Source: Lamellibrachia satsuma (taxonomy: Eukaryota; Annelida; Polychaeta; Sabellida; Siboglinidae). Taken from it: a DNA stretch of 64,000 nucleotides. Below the pieces are notes generated by a model. The model was not told the DNA's origin. It did not search any database and saw only the letters and a list, made by a program, of their open reading frames with translations. Each line of letters begins with the position of its first letter. Positions within the stretch are counted from its first letter, which is position 1. Positions 18,977-30,934 of the stretch are shown piece by piece. The stretch covers positions 6,571,501 to 6,635,500 of the forward strand of contig BSQZ01000036.1 in the NCBI GenBank assembly GCA_033239005.1, written 5' to 3'. Position numbers and translations under genes: made by a program.

Positions 18977-19244
18977 TCTTCATCAATGGACTCCTCATCA
19001 TTGGTCTCTTCTGCAGCATCCAGAATAGAGAGGTCAGATGGTTTCTAGTCACTGGATGACTGTACTGGTGACGACAAGATGAAGGGAGAGGACGATGGTG
19101 GCTCAGCTAATGGGACATCATCACCTGGAGTCTTCTTGGGTTTAGACATTAGACAGGGTGGCTCAAGTTGAATGTCGACAGAGGTATCATCCAAGCTGTA
19201 CTGTGACCCTGTGTCACATGTCACCACCATGTCTGTCTGAATCT
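18977..19244 (-). pseudogene. Exon-like segment with one in-frame stop, unrecognised
   Basis: The minus strand is bounded by an acceptor (ACATTCCAG) and a donor (GTTAGT). It is open in one frame for 268 nt except for a single TAG. It reads MVVTCDTGSQYSLDDTSVDI, then a Pro/Ser-rich part, then after the stop LDAAEETNDEESIDE. Acidic and Ser/Pro-rich content suggests a disordered region of a nuclear or regulatory protein. No family recognised. The stop suggests a pseudogene, unless it is an assembly error. Confidence 0.35.
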
Positions 19245-19594
19245 CTGGAATGTAGAATAATCATTTATGCAAAAAGAAAGTTCATAATAATTATGTATAT
19301 TTGCTGACATACAGACTACACGCCAAAGATATAGTGGTAATAATGCTGAGAGAAATACAATTGTGATCTATTTTCTTGTATGGTATATAAAAGTACTAAT
19401 ACTTATGTTGGTAAAGACAGACATTCATGACACAATTCTTTACAAATATTAATGATGTTTTCATTCACATTTCCACTGTCTTTTGGCTTCATATATCAGG
19501 CACTGTCTTATTTTTAATAGACTTGTCTGGTTTTTGGTCTGCAGGTGGTATAAATCTACCACAGTTGCTACAGGGCTTTCACAAAACCATAAAA

Positions 19595-20110
19595 TTATGA
19601 CATACTGATGGTCTCACCAGGCTCGATCTCCCTCTGGAGATCAATCTCCCTCTGGAGCTGGGTGCATTTCGCTTCAAGGGATTCCCAGTTTGCAGATCTG
19701 TAGTTGTATACTTTGTGTGGTGGTTTGTTTTTTCTGAGAATGGCTTCATGATCACTCATGCCAGCCACTGTGTTTATGGTGGAGATAAGGAATGGGTTTG
19801 ATGTAAGTACTAGGTCTAATATATTTCCGGAATCTAATCGGTTGGGTTCATTTACTATAGTAACTAGTCCAAATTCCACAACTATTTCAATTAGTTTGTT
19901 ATGTTTCACAGTTGTTTGTTGGTTTGTTGCACACACATTCTCTCAGTCAATGTCAGGAAGGTTTAGATCTCCTGCTAGAATGACAGATGGGGTATCTTGT
20001 AGCTACGGTATAGGATGGAGAGAGATTCATGTAAGGCTTCTAGAGATGTGTAGTCATTTGGAGGTCTATAGTAGGATGCCAGATAGATATATAGCTTTTT
20101 TTTATGCACA
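19595..20110 (-). pseudogene. LINE endonuclease (APE-type) remnant
   Basis: The minus strand reads ASYYRPPNDYTSLEALHESL, then after a frameshift VILAGDLNLPDID with a stop in place of Trp. It continues LIEIVVEFGLVTIVNEPNRL, NILDLVLTSNP and VAGMSDHEAIL. These are the GDxN and SDHxxI motifs of the apurinic-endonuclease-like domain that CR1/Jockey-type LINEs use to nick their target. No RT follows on its 3' side. The Gypsy 3' LTR abuts its 5' side. Confidence 0.78.
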
Positions 20111-20113
20111 GAG

Positions 20114-20241
20114 TGTTGCGACACAAGAAGTCACGTTAAAACAACTTTATTGATAGAGCGAAATGGCACGTGTGTCGATCGTTTGTAGCCGGAAATGCGA
20201 GAGTCACTAAGGGGTGCCATCATAAGTAGCCGACCGCTACA
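20114..20241 (-). repeat. 3' LTR of the Gypsy element
   Basis: On the minus strand it begins TGTAGCGGTCGGC and ends GTGTCGCAACA, i.e. TG...CA with imperfect inverted ends (TGTAGCG/TGTTGCG). A purine-rich tract (AAGGGGGG) precedes it, as expected for plus-strand priming. AATAAA lies about 40 nt before the end. At 128 bp it is short, but that is acceptable for this clade. Confidence 0.7.
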
Positions 20242-20250
20242 CAACCCCCC

Positions 20251-23200
20251 TTAGCACCCGTCACCCGGGGCATAGCGTTCTGGTCTTCTGATTTTGCGGC
20301 CAAATCGTGTGTGCACGGCAGCTGGACGGCCCCGGGGGGCTCGCTTAGCTGCATCGACTGGAATATCCGAGTCGAGATGGGCAGGTTTCAGGCGATCGAT
20401 GCTAACGCGGTCGTGTCGATTGCCGTAGTCGAGTACGAACGACTTCTCGCCGTGCGTCAATACCTTGTAGGGTCCCTCGTACGGCGGTGTGAGGGGTGGA
20501 CGGTGGCTGTCGCGGCGCACAAAGACGTAGGCGCTGTGTGCCAGAGTGGACGGCACAGACGACGGTCTGGTGCCGTGCGGGATGGAAGGTCTCGGTGCCA
20601 GGTCGCGAACCCTTTCGCGTAGTCGCGGAAGGAACCGTGCTGCCTCCTGAGTCTCTTGCCCACGAGGGATGAAATCTCCCGGGACCGTCAGTGGCGCGCC
20701 GTAGACCAGCTCCGCTGATGAACACCCGAGATCTTCTTTGGGCGCAGTGCGAATACCGAGCAGGACCCATGGCAGTTCGTCGAGCCAATTAGGTCCATCG
20801 AGACGAGCCATCAGTGCGGATTTGAGGTGTCTGTGAAACCTATCCACCAGTCCGTTCGACTGTGGGTGGTACGCGGAGGTGCGGTGTAAACGTGTACCGT
20901 GTAGCTGCGACAGTACCGACCACAATTCAGATGTGAACTGCGATCCTCTGTCAGACGTCATGTCCGCTGGCACACCGAAACGAGCCACCCAGTGAGCAGC
21001 AAAGGCTCTCGCGCATGTGGTGGTCTGTGCGTCGACTAGAGGAATTGCCTCCGCCCATCTCGTGAACCTGTCAACGACGGTGAACAGGTAGCGGTGGTTC
21101 TGCGAAGGCGGAAGAGGGCCGACTAAGTCCACGTGCACATGGTCGAAACGACGCGTCGTTGGGGCGAAGTCTGCCACGGGAGACGCTGCATGCCGATGGA
21201 TTTTAGCTGCCTGACAACGGAGGCATGACTTAGCCCATGCGCCGAGTTGCTTGTTGAGACCTCTCCATACGAACTTTTCTGCGATCATCTTCCTCGTGGT
21301 TCGGATCGAAGGATGAGAGAGGCCGTGCACTGCGTCGAAAACGGTGCGCTGCCACGTGTCGGGGACGAGAGGTCGATGTCGGCCAGTGGAGACGTCACAG
21401 TAGATCGATGGGCCGTTCGTATTGAGCGGAATTTCTCGTACGACAAGACCCGTCGGAGCTGACCGCATGTTGGCAATGCCGTCATCCGTGAGCTGGGCTG
21501 CTGCCATCGCCTCGTAGTCCACACCATGAAGAGGTGCCTTGATTGCTGAGATGCCGTCTCTAGATAAGGTGTCTGCCACGGTGTTATTCTTCCCCTCTAT
21601 GTATCGCACATCTGTGGTGAATTCAGAGATGTATGCCAAGTGCCTCTGTTGTCGCGGCGACCACGGATCGCTGATTTTAGAAATCGCGAAGGTCAGAGGC
21701 TTGTGGTCCATGTAAAGCGTGAAGGTGCGGCCTTCGAGGAAATATCGAAAGTGACGAATGGCTAGATACATAGCTAAAAGCTCGCGATCGAAAGCGCTGT
21801 ACTTTTGTTCTGCAGGTCGAAGTTTGCGACTGAAGAACGCCACTGGCTTCCACGAACCAAGGTCCTGTTCAAGAACGGCGCCAATCGCTGTTCCCGATGC
21901 GTCAACTGTCAGTGCGGTGGGTCTATCGGCGCGTGGGTGCACGAGCATCGTTGCCCTTGCTAGAGCTTCTCTGGCGGCGTTGAAAGCGTCTTCGAGGTCG
22001 CTCAACCACTCCAAGTTGACAGGATTGCCAGCCAACGCAGCGTAGATGTGACGCATGATGTGAGCAGCGTTCGGTACAAAACGATGGTAGAAGTTGACCA
22101 TACCGGCGAACTGTTGGAGTCCCTTCACTGTTGTCGGTCTTTCAAACGTTCGAATAGCGTCTACCTTAGCGGGTAGCGGAATTGCTCCTTCACGTGTGAT
22201 GTGATGACCGAGGTAGTCGATAGTCGGTGTTCCAAACTGGCACTTGCTCTCGTTGATCACCAACCCGTGTGAAGCCAGGCGCTCGAAAACTGTTCGTAGG
22301 TGTGACACGTGATCCTCGGCAGTTGCGCTACTAACCAGGATGTCGTCTAGATAGACGAACACGAACGTGAGTCCTTTGCAGACAGTGTCCATGAGGCGTT
22401 GGAAGGTTTGTGCTGCATTCTTAAGGCCGAAGGGTGTACGCAGGAACTCGAAAAGGCCGAACGGCGTGATGACGGCCGTCTTGCTGATGTCCGTTGGCGC
22501 GACAGGGATCTGGTGATACCCACGTACTAGGTCGATCTTCGAGAAGAGAGTGGCGCCCGCAAGTTGCGAGGAAAAGTCCTGAATATGTGGAACTGGATAC
22601 TTGTCAGGCACAGTGATATCGTTAAGTCTCCGATAATCGCCGCACGGTCTCCAGCCGCCAGAGTTCTTTGGCACCATGTGCAAAGGTGACGCCCACGGGC
22701 TGTCAGATCGCCTGATGATGCCCATTTCTTCCATAGTGTTAAACTCTGCTTTGGCCACTGCGAGTTTATCAGGTGGTAATCTGCGGGCCTTGGCGTATAC
22801 GGGAGGGCCTGTAGTTGTGATGAAGTGTTCAACGCCGTGGCGAACGGAAGGGCTCGCAAACTCAGGGCGTGTAATGGCCGGAAACTCGTCGAGTATACGC
22901 ATGTAGGGGTCGTCTGAAGTGACGTGGTGCAGATGTAGGGCCGGCTCGTCAGATTGCTGTAGTGCTGATGACGCGAATGAAGTGGCGTTTATCAGACGTC
23001 GGCTTTGTAGATCGACGAGTAGTGCGTTGGCCTGTAGGAAATCTGCACCAAGAAGCGGTGTCCTCACATCAGCGATGATGAAAGGCCACGTGTAGTTGCG
23101 CCTGTCTAGACTGAGAGACATCTCTCTGGTTCCGTATGTAGCGATGTTCGTCCCGTTGGCAGCGACAAGGGAAAGCGTGCGTACGCCACCGTTTCTGTCC

Positions 23201-23367
23201 TTGTGCGAGGCAGGAAACACGCTGACGGATGCTCCCGTGTCAACCAGGAAACGCTTGGCTGAGATGTCGTCCACGATGAACAACAGGCTGTTGCGTTGGC
23301 CGGCCGCCGAAGCTACTACTGACGACCGGCTCCGTCGTTTCCCGTGAACGTACACGGTGGTTTGCAC
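20251..23367 (-). CDS. pol: Gypsy Pol polyprotein (protease, RT, RNase H, integrase)
   Basis: The 1038-codon frame is unbroken. Protease: [10 protein letters not shown] with D43. RT: motif [15 protein letters not shown] (275-288) and catalytic VYLDD (338-342). RNase [16 protein letters not shown] (486-500) and DHKPL (554-558). Integrase: zinc residues H681, H685, C715 and C718, catalytic D747 and D806. The third catalytic position is Asp 842 (LVDRFHRHL) where Glu is expected, with the correct 35-residue spacing. That change probably weakens or kills integration. The frame overlaps gag by 52 nt in the -1 frame, so it would be expressed by -1 ribosomal frameshifting. The Met assigned at its start is not necessarily used. 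No chromodomain was recognised in the short C-terminal tail. Confidence 0.93.
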   Translation of the reverse strand: MQTTVYVHGKRRSRSSVVASAAGQRNSLLFIVDDISAKRFLVDTGASVSVFPASHKDRNGGVRTLSLVAANGTNIATYGTREMSLSLDRRNYTWPFIIADVRTPLLGADFLQANALLVDLQSRRLINATSFASSALQQSDEPALHLHHVTSDDPYMRILDEFPAITRPEFASPSVRHGVEHFITTTGPPVYAKARRLPPDKLAVAKAEFNTMEEMGIIRRSDSPWASPLHMVPKNSGGWRPCGDYRRLNDITVPDKYPVPHIQDFSSQLAGATLFSKIDLVRGYHQIPVAPTDISKTAVITPFGLFEFLRTPFGLKNAAQTFQRLMDTVCKGLTFVFVYLDDILVSSATAEDHVSHLRTVFERLASHGLVINESKCQFGTPTIDYLGHHITREGAIPLPAKVDAIRTFERPTTVKGLQQFAGMVNFYHRFVPNAAHIMRHIYAALAGNPVNLEWLSDLEDAFNAAREALARATMLVHPRADRPTALTVDASGTAIGAVLEQDLGSWKPVAFFSRKLRPAEQKYSAFDRELLAMYLAIRHFRYFLEGRTFTLYMDHKPLTFAISKISDPWSPRQQRHLAYISEFTTDVRYIEGKNNTVADTLSRDGISAIKAPLHGVDYEAMAAAQLTDDGIANMRSAPTGLVVREIPLNTNGPSIYCDVSTGRHRPLVPDTWQRTVFDAVHGLSHPSIRTTRKMIAEKFVWRGLNKQLGAWAKSCLRCQAAKIHRHAASPVADFAPTTRRFDHVHVDLVGPLPPSQNHRYLFTVVDRFTRWAEAIPLVDAQTTTCARAFAAHWVARFGVPADMTSDRGSQFTSELWSVLSQLHGTRLHRTSAYHPQSNGLVDRFHRHLKSALMARLDGPNWLDELPWVLLGIRTAPKEDLGCSSAELVYGAPLTVPGDFIPRGQETQEAARFLPRLRERVRDLAPRPSIPHGTRPSSVPSTLAHSAYVFVRRDSHRPPLTPPYEGPYKVLTHGEKSFVLDYGNRHDRVSIDRLKPAHLDSDIPVDAAKRAPRGRPAAVHTRFGRKIRRPERYAPGDGC

Positions 23368-23990
23368 TTCCTGGCCGCGTTGCCGAATCGCCGATGGTAG
23401 TAGCAGATGTCGGTCGCTATCGGTCGCGCGTTTCGTTGAGTGCGGTTGTTTGAAGTTGGTGAAGAGCGGTTATCTGCAGCAGACACCACGGATGCCTGTC
23501 CTCTTGCTTGCTTGTCGGCGGTCTTCGCGAGGGCTCGTGGGTCGTCGAAGCTGGCTGTTGTTAGTTGCATTCGCACGTCCTCTGGCATCGACTTCAGGAA
23601 CAGGCTTTCGAAAAGCAGGCACGTTCTATGCCCACCGAGTAAGCCGAGCATCTCGTCCATCAGTTGAGATGGGCGCATGTCACCGAGACTGTGCGTGACA
23701 AATTCGAGCAGACGATCCGCTCGCTGCCTCGGCGACAGGCCGAAAACATCCGTTAGGCGTCGCCTGAGGTTGTCGTATTTGCCATGCTGTGGTGGATCTT
23801 CCAGTACATCAATTACGCGCAGTGCAGTGGTTTGATCGAGTGCGGCGACCACGTAGTGATATTTCGTCACGTCCGATGTGATATTTTTCAGCGCGAACTG
23901 GGCCTCCGCCTGTTGTAACCACACCCGGGGTTGGTCGGTCCAAAAGACCGGCAGTTTCAATGCGACTGCGTTCGAGTCCGGCATTTCCAT
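23316..23990 (-). CDS. gag: Gypsy Gag with Cys-His-Cys-Cys box
   Basis: This 224-residue protein starts [17 protein letters not shown]. The N-terminal two thirds match the capsid region of Gypsy elements ([11 protein letters not shown], then [14 protein letters not shown]). Near the C-terminus [18 protein letters not shown] gives C-x2-H-x9-C-x3-C instead of the usual CCHC knuckle, the hallmark reported for the CsRn1 clade. It forms the particle and binds the RNA. The ATG at 23990 is followed by an uninterrupted frame that ends inside the start of pol. Confidence 0.88.
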   Translation of the reverse strand: MEMPDSNAVALKLPVFWTDQPRVWLQQAEAQFALKNITSDVTKYHYVVAALDQTTALRVIDVLEDPPQHGKYDNLRRRLTDVFGLSPRQRADRLLEFVTHSLGDMRPSQLMDEMLGLLGGHRTCLLFESLFLKSMPEDVRMQLTTASFDDPRALAKTADKQARGQASVVSAADNRSSPTSNNRTQRNARPIATDICYYHRRFGNAARKCKPPCTFTGNDGAGRQ

Positions 23991-24099
23991 TGTGCTAGTC
24001 GTGCGCTAGCTGTGCAGTAGAGCGTGACCGGCGCGTTAAGCGCTGGTCTTCGGCTATTCAATGAATGTTCGGCAAAATGCGAATAACGTGTCTATTTTG

Positions 24100-24122
24100 T
24101 ATGTATGTATGTATGTATGTAT
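24100..24122. repeat. (TATG)n microsatellite
   Basis: Nearly six TATG copies mark the 5' limit of the recognisable Gypsy sequence. Confidence 0.9.
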
Positions 24123-24669
24123 TAGTAGATGTTTGCTATAACTTGCCTTTAGAGGGCTAAAGTCACATTAGATCAAATATGTACTAAACTGTTTAAAAGT
24201 GCATGTGCACGGTTTGGGCTAGTGCGAACATAGACAGATAGTCAGTAGGAAATCTAGATGTGTGTTATGTCTGTGGTCCTCGGCTGACTCAGGAACTCTG
24301 GGTATATGAAAATACAGGGGTGGCAATAAAGCACCCGAAGAAGGGCCTGTTTCTTAGTACAAGATGTGATAAAAACAGGGTAGAATTAGAAATTCTAAGC
24401 TAAGTGTATCTAGTTTATATTTATAACTAATACACAGTATATTGAAATTTAAATACATGCACTATTTTTAGTTGTGTTGGGATGATTTGGGTTTCGCAAG
24501 TTTTAACGACTACAGTTTACATCCGTCATCTTGATTTGTTCAATGTTAAGCAAGGTAAACGCAGCTGATTGAGTAAATTTGGTTTAGGAACGTGTGATCT
24601 CTAACGTTATAACACGATTATATTCTGATTTTGACACTGTTGCATATATGTAAGATTGGGGTGTAAAGA
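24123..24669. other. AT-rich intergenic stretch, nothing recognised
   Basis: No open frame longer than about 60 codons and no known element motif. It separates the Gypsy element from the hairpin minisatellite. Confidence 0.5.
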
Positions 24670-24911
24670 GCCTTTAGAAATGTCACGAACCTGTCACTAT
24701 GAGACAGGATATGAAAAGACAGACACTAATCTGTCATTATGAGACATGAGTTGACCAGACAGACACTAATATGTCACTATGAGACAGTAGATGACAAGAC
24801 AAACACGAACCTGTCACTATGAGACAGGAGATGACATAACAGACATAAACATGTCACTATGAGACAGGAGATGACAAGACAGACATAAATATGTCAACAT
24901 GAGTCAAGAGA
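24670..24911. repeat. 40-bp hairpin minisatellite
   Basis: Units start at 24691, 24731, 24771, 24811, 24851 and 24891, an exact 40-bp period. Each contains CTGTC and GACAG (or close variants) around the 7-nt loop ACTATGA, followed by ATGACAAGACAGACA-like spacer. Single units recur at about 25013, 25055, 26366 and 26408. Confidence 0.88.
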
Positions 24912-25945
24912 TGATAATAACACTGTTCCTAAGATGCAATAACTAAAGTAATTTCCTTAAAAAAAAAATTAATTAGTCACCATGAGACAGGAGATTACAA
25001 AATAAACACTAACATGTCGCTATGAGACAGGAGATGACAAGACAAACATTAATCTGTCACTATGAAACAGGACATGACAGTCATGGGTTAATTTCAATTG
25101 TTAATTTAATTAACTCAATTAATTTAATTTAATTAATTGATTTACAAGAAAAGGTAAAGGCTAAATTAGCTTCACCAAAAGGGGGTAATTTTATTCTATT
25201 TAATTGACAAATTCCAAATTAACTCTCAATTAAGTGCTCATTTAACAGTAGGTATTACTGTATAGTTCACATCCATGTTACTCAGGCATTTCCAAAAGGC
25301 AGTCACCATTCCAGTGATTAGTCTGACAGAGATAAGGTTAAGGTATGTATGAATGGGAGGGAGAATATCTCTCGGCATTAATACTGTCTGTACCAACTGG
25401 AGTTACTGGTCATTCAGGCACTTGTGAATTGGAGGGAAGGCCTAGACAATAGAATGTCCTCTTTTAGTGTTGTAAGTTGATGACAAATGGTGGCTACTGC
25501 AAATCTGCAAAATACTTGGCTGGTAACCTGCAGCCAAATGGACCTATACATTAGACTATGTATCTATATATTTTCGGTATGTCCGCAAGCATACATATAT
25601 CATGCATAGAAAAATAAAATAGCTTCAGTTTGGGATCTTTTTACAGCGCCAACTGGTATCAAAAGCAAGCCAATTCAAGTGATACATAAAAAAATTGTGT
25701 ATAAATATTTAAATACTAGTGTATAAAGGGGAAACCTAATGAGTTAGCATTAACACATTGCATAAATAACACTTTGATGCATAGAAATTATGTATGTAGT
25801 TACCCGGTTTTGTTAATTTGGTGGTGGAATACTGGAGGAAACTCCACACCCTGCAAATCCTCAGCCACAAATTTACATTCCTTTCAGAAAAGAACATTAA
25901 TTTTAACAAGCATCTACAACTTTTAAAATGTGATCAAATACCCCA
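24912..25945 (+). repeat. Direct duplication, copy 1 of 2 (~1.03 kb, offset ~1.36 kb)
   Basis: It starts TAACACTGTTCCTAAGATGC and runs to AAAATGTGATCAAATACC. It matches 26271-27296 with scattered differences and small indels. It includes an AT-only tract (about 25090-25140) and no gene. Confidence 0.85.
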
Positions 25946-26270
25946 TAAACGAATGTCTTGGTATATAAATATTGTATAGACTCAGACTCAGACTCATTTA
26001 TTTTGACCAAGTAAATGTAACACAATCGACATATAAACAAAGTAAATAAAATAAATGGTCACGGAGACTCCCATTAAGACATTGAGTATGTCGCTATCAT
26101 GGGAGCCACCACTGGTTTAGTCAAGCAATTGAGCAATTGAAAATATATTAAAAATATTAAGAATACAAGTGATAGCAATAATAAAAATGTATAAGCACAT
26201 CTTTTTCCAACAAAGTTACAAAACATATTTCTTTTATAAGTCAACGCAATGTTCACATTTGTTTGATGAT
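25946..26270. other. Unique spacer between the duplicated blocks
   Basis: AT-rich, contains three CAGACT copies at about 25980-25995. No gene seen. Confidence 0.5.
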
Positions 26271-27300
26271 AATAACACTGTTCCTAAGATGCAATAACTA
26301 AAGTAATTTCCTTAAAAAAAAATTAATTAGTCACCATGAGACAGGAGATTACAAAATAAACACTAACATGTCACTATGAGACAGGAGATGACAAGACAGA
26401 CATTCACCTGTCACTATGAAACAGTAGATGAGAGTCATGGGTTAATTTCAATTGTTAATTTAAATAACTCAATTAATTAAATTTAATTAATTGATTAACA
26501 AGAAAAGGTAAAGCCTAAATTAACTTTACAAAACAGGGGTAATTTTATTTTATTTAATTGACAAATTCCAAATTAACTCTCAATTAAGTGCTTATTTAAC
26601 AGTAGGTATTACTGTATAGTTCAAACCCACTTTACTCAGGCATTTCCAAAAGGCAGTCACCATTCCAGTGATTAGTCTGACAGAGATAAGGTTAAGGTAT
26701 GTATGAATGGGAGGGAGAATATATCTCGACATTAATACTGTCTGTACCAACTGGAGTTACCTGGTCATTCAGGCACATGTGAATTGGAGGGAAGGCCTAG
26801 ACAATAGAATTTCCTCTTTTAGTGTGGTAAGTTAATGACAAATGGTGGCTTCTGCAAATCTACAAAATATTTATCTGGTAACCTGCAGCCAAATGGACCT
26901 ATGCATTAGACTATGTATCTATATATTTTCGGTATGTCCGCAAGCATACATATAACATGCAGAGAAAAGTAAAATAACTTCAGTTTGGGTATTTTTACAG
27001 CGCCAATTGGTATCAAAAGCAAGCCAATTCAAGTGATACATAAAAAAATTGTGTATAAATATTTAAATACTAGTGTATAAAGGGGAAACCTAATGAGTTA
27101 GCATTAACACACTGCATAAATAACACTTTGATGCATAGAAATTATGTATGTTTACCCGGTTTTGTTAATTTGGTGGTGGAATACTGGAGGAAACTCCACA
27201 CCCTGCAAATCCTCAGCCACAAATTTACATTCCTTTCAGAAAAGAACATTAATTTTAACAAGCATCTACAACTTTTAAAATGTGATCCAATACCAAATTT
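26271..27300 (+). repeat. Direct duplication, copy 2 of 2
   Basis: Second copy of 24912-25945. It keeps two of the CTGTC/GACAG hairpin units and ends exactly where the large segmental duplication begins (27301). Confidence 0.85.
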
Positions 27301-28604
27301 TTCTCTGATCCTTCTCCTTCTCTCCCATCGAATGGGGCGTGATAACGTTCCAGATAGAACGTCAGGCTCGCAGTTGTGAAAACCCTAGCTTGAACCGTTT
27401 TGAACGTACACTAAGTGATGCGTACTATTATTTTTTTGGTGTAACCATGTTGAGAAAATTGCTGTAAACAAAACGATTACGTATCCTCAATAGAACAACA
27501 CGCATGTGTCGATACAATTAGGATACCAGAATAATTGCGACATAGAAATTGCGCTTCTAAGTGAGGATTACAACGTCATTCAGGGCGTTGACAGGTGTCA
27601 AGGCGTGGTGCTGCAATAGATTATGTTATGCAAACAGGACAACGCCGTCCGAGCGCATGGACAATGCGTGTCGTAGTTCGTTGATTACTTCCCCCAGCAC
27701 AGACAACAGACCACAATGGTTCATTCCTGTTTACCAGCCAGCATGCGGGGAGTTCTTGCATTAACGTGTCTTATATAGCAATCCATGCGAAGTTGGTGAT
27801 TCTTCTTCCAAAAATTGGTATACGGTGTACGGCCTACCATGACCGAACAATGATCAATTGGAGAAATATGGAGGAGTGTGCAAGATAGCATTTCGTGAGC
27901 TACATCCGTGTTGGAGTGCAACGTACGGTGTATATCAATAGCACACGCTGCGTGCTTCCTGTGGTGTTCTCTGTAAAAGCTGATCTCATTTAGATAGGTA
28001 GAAATGCATTGCGTTGACAGCCAGTCGGACGAAATTGGTGATGAAAGAGATGATTCGATAGAGCTACTAACAAAAGGAGCATTATAAACAGGGACTTTGT
28101 GACCTACCAGAATGCGGAAGGTTTGTGTATAAACATTGTTTGGCTTTGTAGATAAATAATATCTATACTACGGAGTACACATATTTGATATGGTTTTAAT
28201 TCTGATACATATTTTATTCATTCTACAAACGATTGATCATTTCATATGGAGTTTTGATTAATGTATTGGGACAGATTACTTATTAGTGACAACTATGTTT
28301 TTCTGCTTCTGATGCAACTCATGACTGTGTATTAGTCGCACGAAAATTTGGCTAGACTGTTGCTGGCAAGGAGACGAGACACTTTCTATGCGTTTTGGCT
28401 TATTGTTGGCTAACGTAACAGTTAACAAAGTAACGGCGGTGGGAATTGCTAGATGCATAGATAATAAACAGACATACCAGTTATCACAACTGTTCGATGA
28501 TACTATTGCCAATATAATAAACCTTTTCCACTTGGAGTGTGTTGTATTCCTAAGACAGGGTTTTGTAGGGTTGTTGATATCAATTACACGGCCAACGTTC
28601 TAGT

Positions 28605-28643
28605 AGACGCCATCTTAGAGTGATCACTTCCGGCGCATGCGCA
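28605..28643. promoter_or_regulatory. TATA-less promoter-like cluster (YY1, ETS, NRF1 motifs), copy 1
   Basis: Within 40 bp there are GCCATCTT (YY1-type), CACTTCCGG (ETS-type) and the palindromic GCGCATGCGC (NRF1-type), the usual content of a housekeeping core promoter. Direction and transcript are not clear. The identical cluster is in copy 2. Confidence 0.45.
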
Positions 28644-29593
28644 TAACTTCACCACTAGATCTGCATAATTCAATATCAATAACATAGACTAGTAATATTA
28701 TTTATGCATGTTATACACTTTGCAGCTTTACAACATGAACTATGCCATATAAGAAACATTCTAATTAACTAAATTGTTTAATTAGTAGTTGTTATATCAG
28801 TTAAATGTAAAGTTAACCTGTTTCAAGAGTTCACACCACAAATTCAGCTAAATAGGTTTACCTACTATATAAACGGGTTGTCGTGTTGTCATAGGAGGTT
28901 ACAAGCTCAACATATAGGGATTGTCAGTAGTTTGGCTGGAGAACTACAGGAAGGTCTGGGGGCCGACAAATCTCTCCCCTGAGAGCTGCTCGATATGTAA
29001 CCATAAGAGACCCGGTGACTGTGGATTGGTCTCTCCAGCGACCGATAGGAGGTGCAACCAAATAGCAGATAATGCTAAGTGTCACTCACGTCATTGGACT
29101 CTTATTTTTTAAACAAAAGTACATCGATCATTACATACTCAGATTCAGGTTATTATTCTCGATTCGCATTAGTTGGTCAATCGGCATCAGTTTTATTGTC
29201 ATCGTAGCAAACGTCTGTCAATCCGTAATCAATTACATGTAAATTATTACGTTGATGTCCTTCCTTGCATTTTAGTAAATCAATGCTTTCATTATATCAC
29301 TCTACGTCACTCCATAAACAAAAAGGCTATATAATATTAGTATTTTATGGCACTCCAGCAAACATGCAAATTTGTTCTCATCGAAGAACAGCCAGGCGAC
29401 ACTGTTAAGCTAATGCTTTCCACACGTTTTGATTTTACTGTGCTTCTCTACATGCAATCTAAAGTCTGACACATAAGGAAAAGTCTTGCAACATATTGTG
29501 CGCACCTAATCGATTCAAATAGACATGCAAAATTTACCCCACCAATAATAACTAACCCGGATTTACTTGCATTTAACTTTAATGTGGTCTCTG

Positions 29594-29990
29594 TCATCCA
29601 ATGGAAGATTTTGTGGAGACAATCCCTGAGCTAGTTTTGGAAGTGATTTGTATCTCATGTAGCCAAAATAGCATAGGTCTGTGATTTATTAGCATACACT
29701 TGGTGATCCAAGTTGTGACGTTGGATAACTGAGCCAAGTAGAGTAGCGTAGAGAGTGAAACACCCTGAGGAACATTACGTGAAGTAGGGAGCGTAGCTGA
29801 GAAACAATTCGCTATCTTCATTCTTTTGCATCTATCAGTTAAATATTATGAGAACCAGCTCTGTTCCAGATATGCCACACCACATTGACACACTTTTAAT
29901 AAGTTGTCCTGTGACCAATGGTATCAAATGCGGCAGATAGCTTCAGCAAGAAAATGGTCTCCTTCCATACACTTCCTGGACCCACTACCC
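29594..29990 (-). pseudogene. CR1/L2-like LINE RT fragment, copy 1
   Basis: The minus strand reads LLKLSAAFDTIGH, then NVPQGVSLSTLLYLAQLSN, equivalents of RT motif A and the GVPQGSVLGPLL block. Stops and frameshifts lie between. The YADD region is not recognisable. Same remnant at 45418-45814. Confidence 0.7.
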
Positions 29991-30378
29991 AGTGTGTAGA
30001 TCCGCTCAAGTCTGGTCAATAACAGATTTAACACCTACGCATGGTTCACTGAATGGTATTAATTCAGTCAACACTTGATCATTTGCTGTGTCGCCAGAAC
30101 AGTCTGCATTGATTGTCCTTAAACACTTCCAGGAGAAACCATATGGCAATATCTTCATTATGTTGGACCGTCGACTGCAACGGTATTTTTTTAATAATAC
30201 AATAAGTTATAACATTTATATAAATTAAATTTAACAAAGGTAATAATAAATACATTTGCATGTGGGCGTTTTCACGTACAGGGTACACTTTTGCCAAAAT
30301 GAACTTTCCCGCATAGTATTGAAAAAATTAATGGTGTAATATTAATTCAGTCTAAATATATATTCCTTGCTCACTTAC

Positions 30379-30601
30379 CATATGCTTCTGGGAAAATCTC
30401 AGCTGATTGATGCACAACAACCAACTCACTTCTTCGTGGTGACGTACTACTCACGAGAGATGGAGTAAAGAGCTGACCCATTGTGTCTGCAATTATATTA
30501 ACAGATGTCGTCATTTCATCATCCCAAAAGCCAATAAATGAATGGGTCAAATTTTCTACAGTTTCTTTTAATGCAGGCCATGTGAATATGTTACACATTG
30601 T
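30379..30601 (-). CDS. Host gene exon C, copy 1
   Basis: The frame is open from near 30600 to a GTAAGT donor (30373-30378), reading ENLTHSFIGFWDDEMTTSVN, then IIADTMGQLF and VVVHQSAEIFPEAY. It ends in phase 1. It lies downstream of exon B on the same strand; exon B ends in phase 0, which fits. The acceptor is uncertain. Family not recognised; the alternating hydrophobic pattern is that of an extracellular or membrane-proximal domain. Confidence 0.45.
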
Positions 30602-30647
30602 TTTTACAAATATCTTGTTACACATAGGTGTAAGAAAACCTGTCTAC

Positions 30648-30850
30648 TTAAATGCTTCCTTTTCTGTCTGAATCAACCAATGGTTCCATTCCAAAAATAT
30701 ATATAATTCGACCAAACATAACATCTATATTACACATCTGTTGAATACTAGTGGAATGATAGGATGAACATTTGAAGCAGTGTGCCGACGACAATAAAAG
30801 GATCAACATTTGCAGCAGTAAAAATATCCCAAAAAGCCATCTTGGTGCCC
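30648..30850 (-). CDS. Possible small ORF with signal-like hydrophobic start, copy 1
   Basis: A minus-strand frame containing WLFGIFLLLQMLILLLSSAH, a signal-peptide-like stretch, then a Cys-containing tail. It starts at a non-ATG codon, and an ATG at about 30838 is in another frame. It is duplicated at 46471-46675 with few changes. Status uncertain. Confidence 0.2.
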
Positions 30851-30934
30851 CCTGGGGCAAGACAGCTACCCATATACCTGGGGCAGTTCGGTCTACAACT
30901 CCTTCCCGCGTGTTTTTAATGCAAGAGCAAGACA

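Larger units (their letters stand above)
20114..24095 (-). mobile_element. Ty3/Gypsy LTR retrotransposon, CsRn1-like, 5' LTR not found
   Basis: A minus-strand element with gag (23316-23990), pol (20251-23367) and a 3' LTR (20114-20241). The Gag Cys-His-Cys-Cys box and the protease-RT-RNaseH-integrase order fit the CsRn1 clade of Gypsy elements. No matching 5' LTR or primer-binding site is visible upstream of gag. The element seems to stop near the (TATG)n run at 24100, so it is 5'-truncated or rearranged. Confidence 0.85.

Noticed and set aside
20311..23698. Plus-strand and alternate minus-strand frames of 70-130 codons
   Set aside because: They lie wholly within the intact Gypsy gag and pol frames.
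28276..28512. 78-codon minus-strand frame near the promoter cluster (also 44101-44337)
   Set aside because: Non-ATG start, no motif, and both copies are recent duplicates, so their agreement adds no support.
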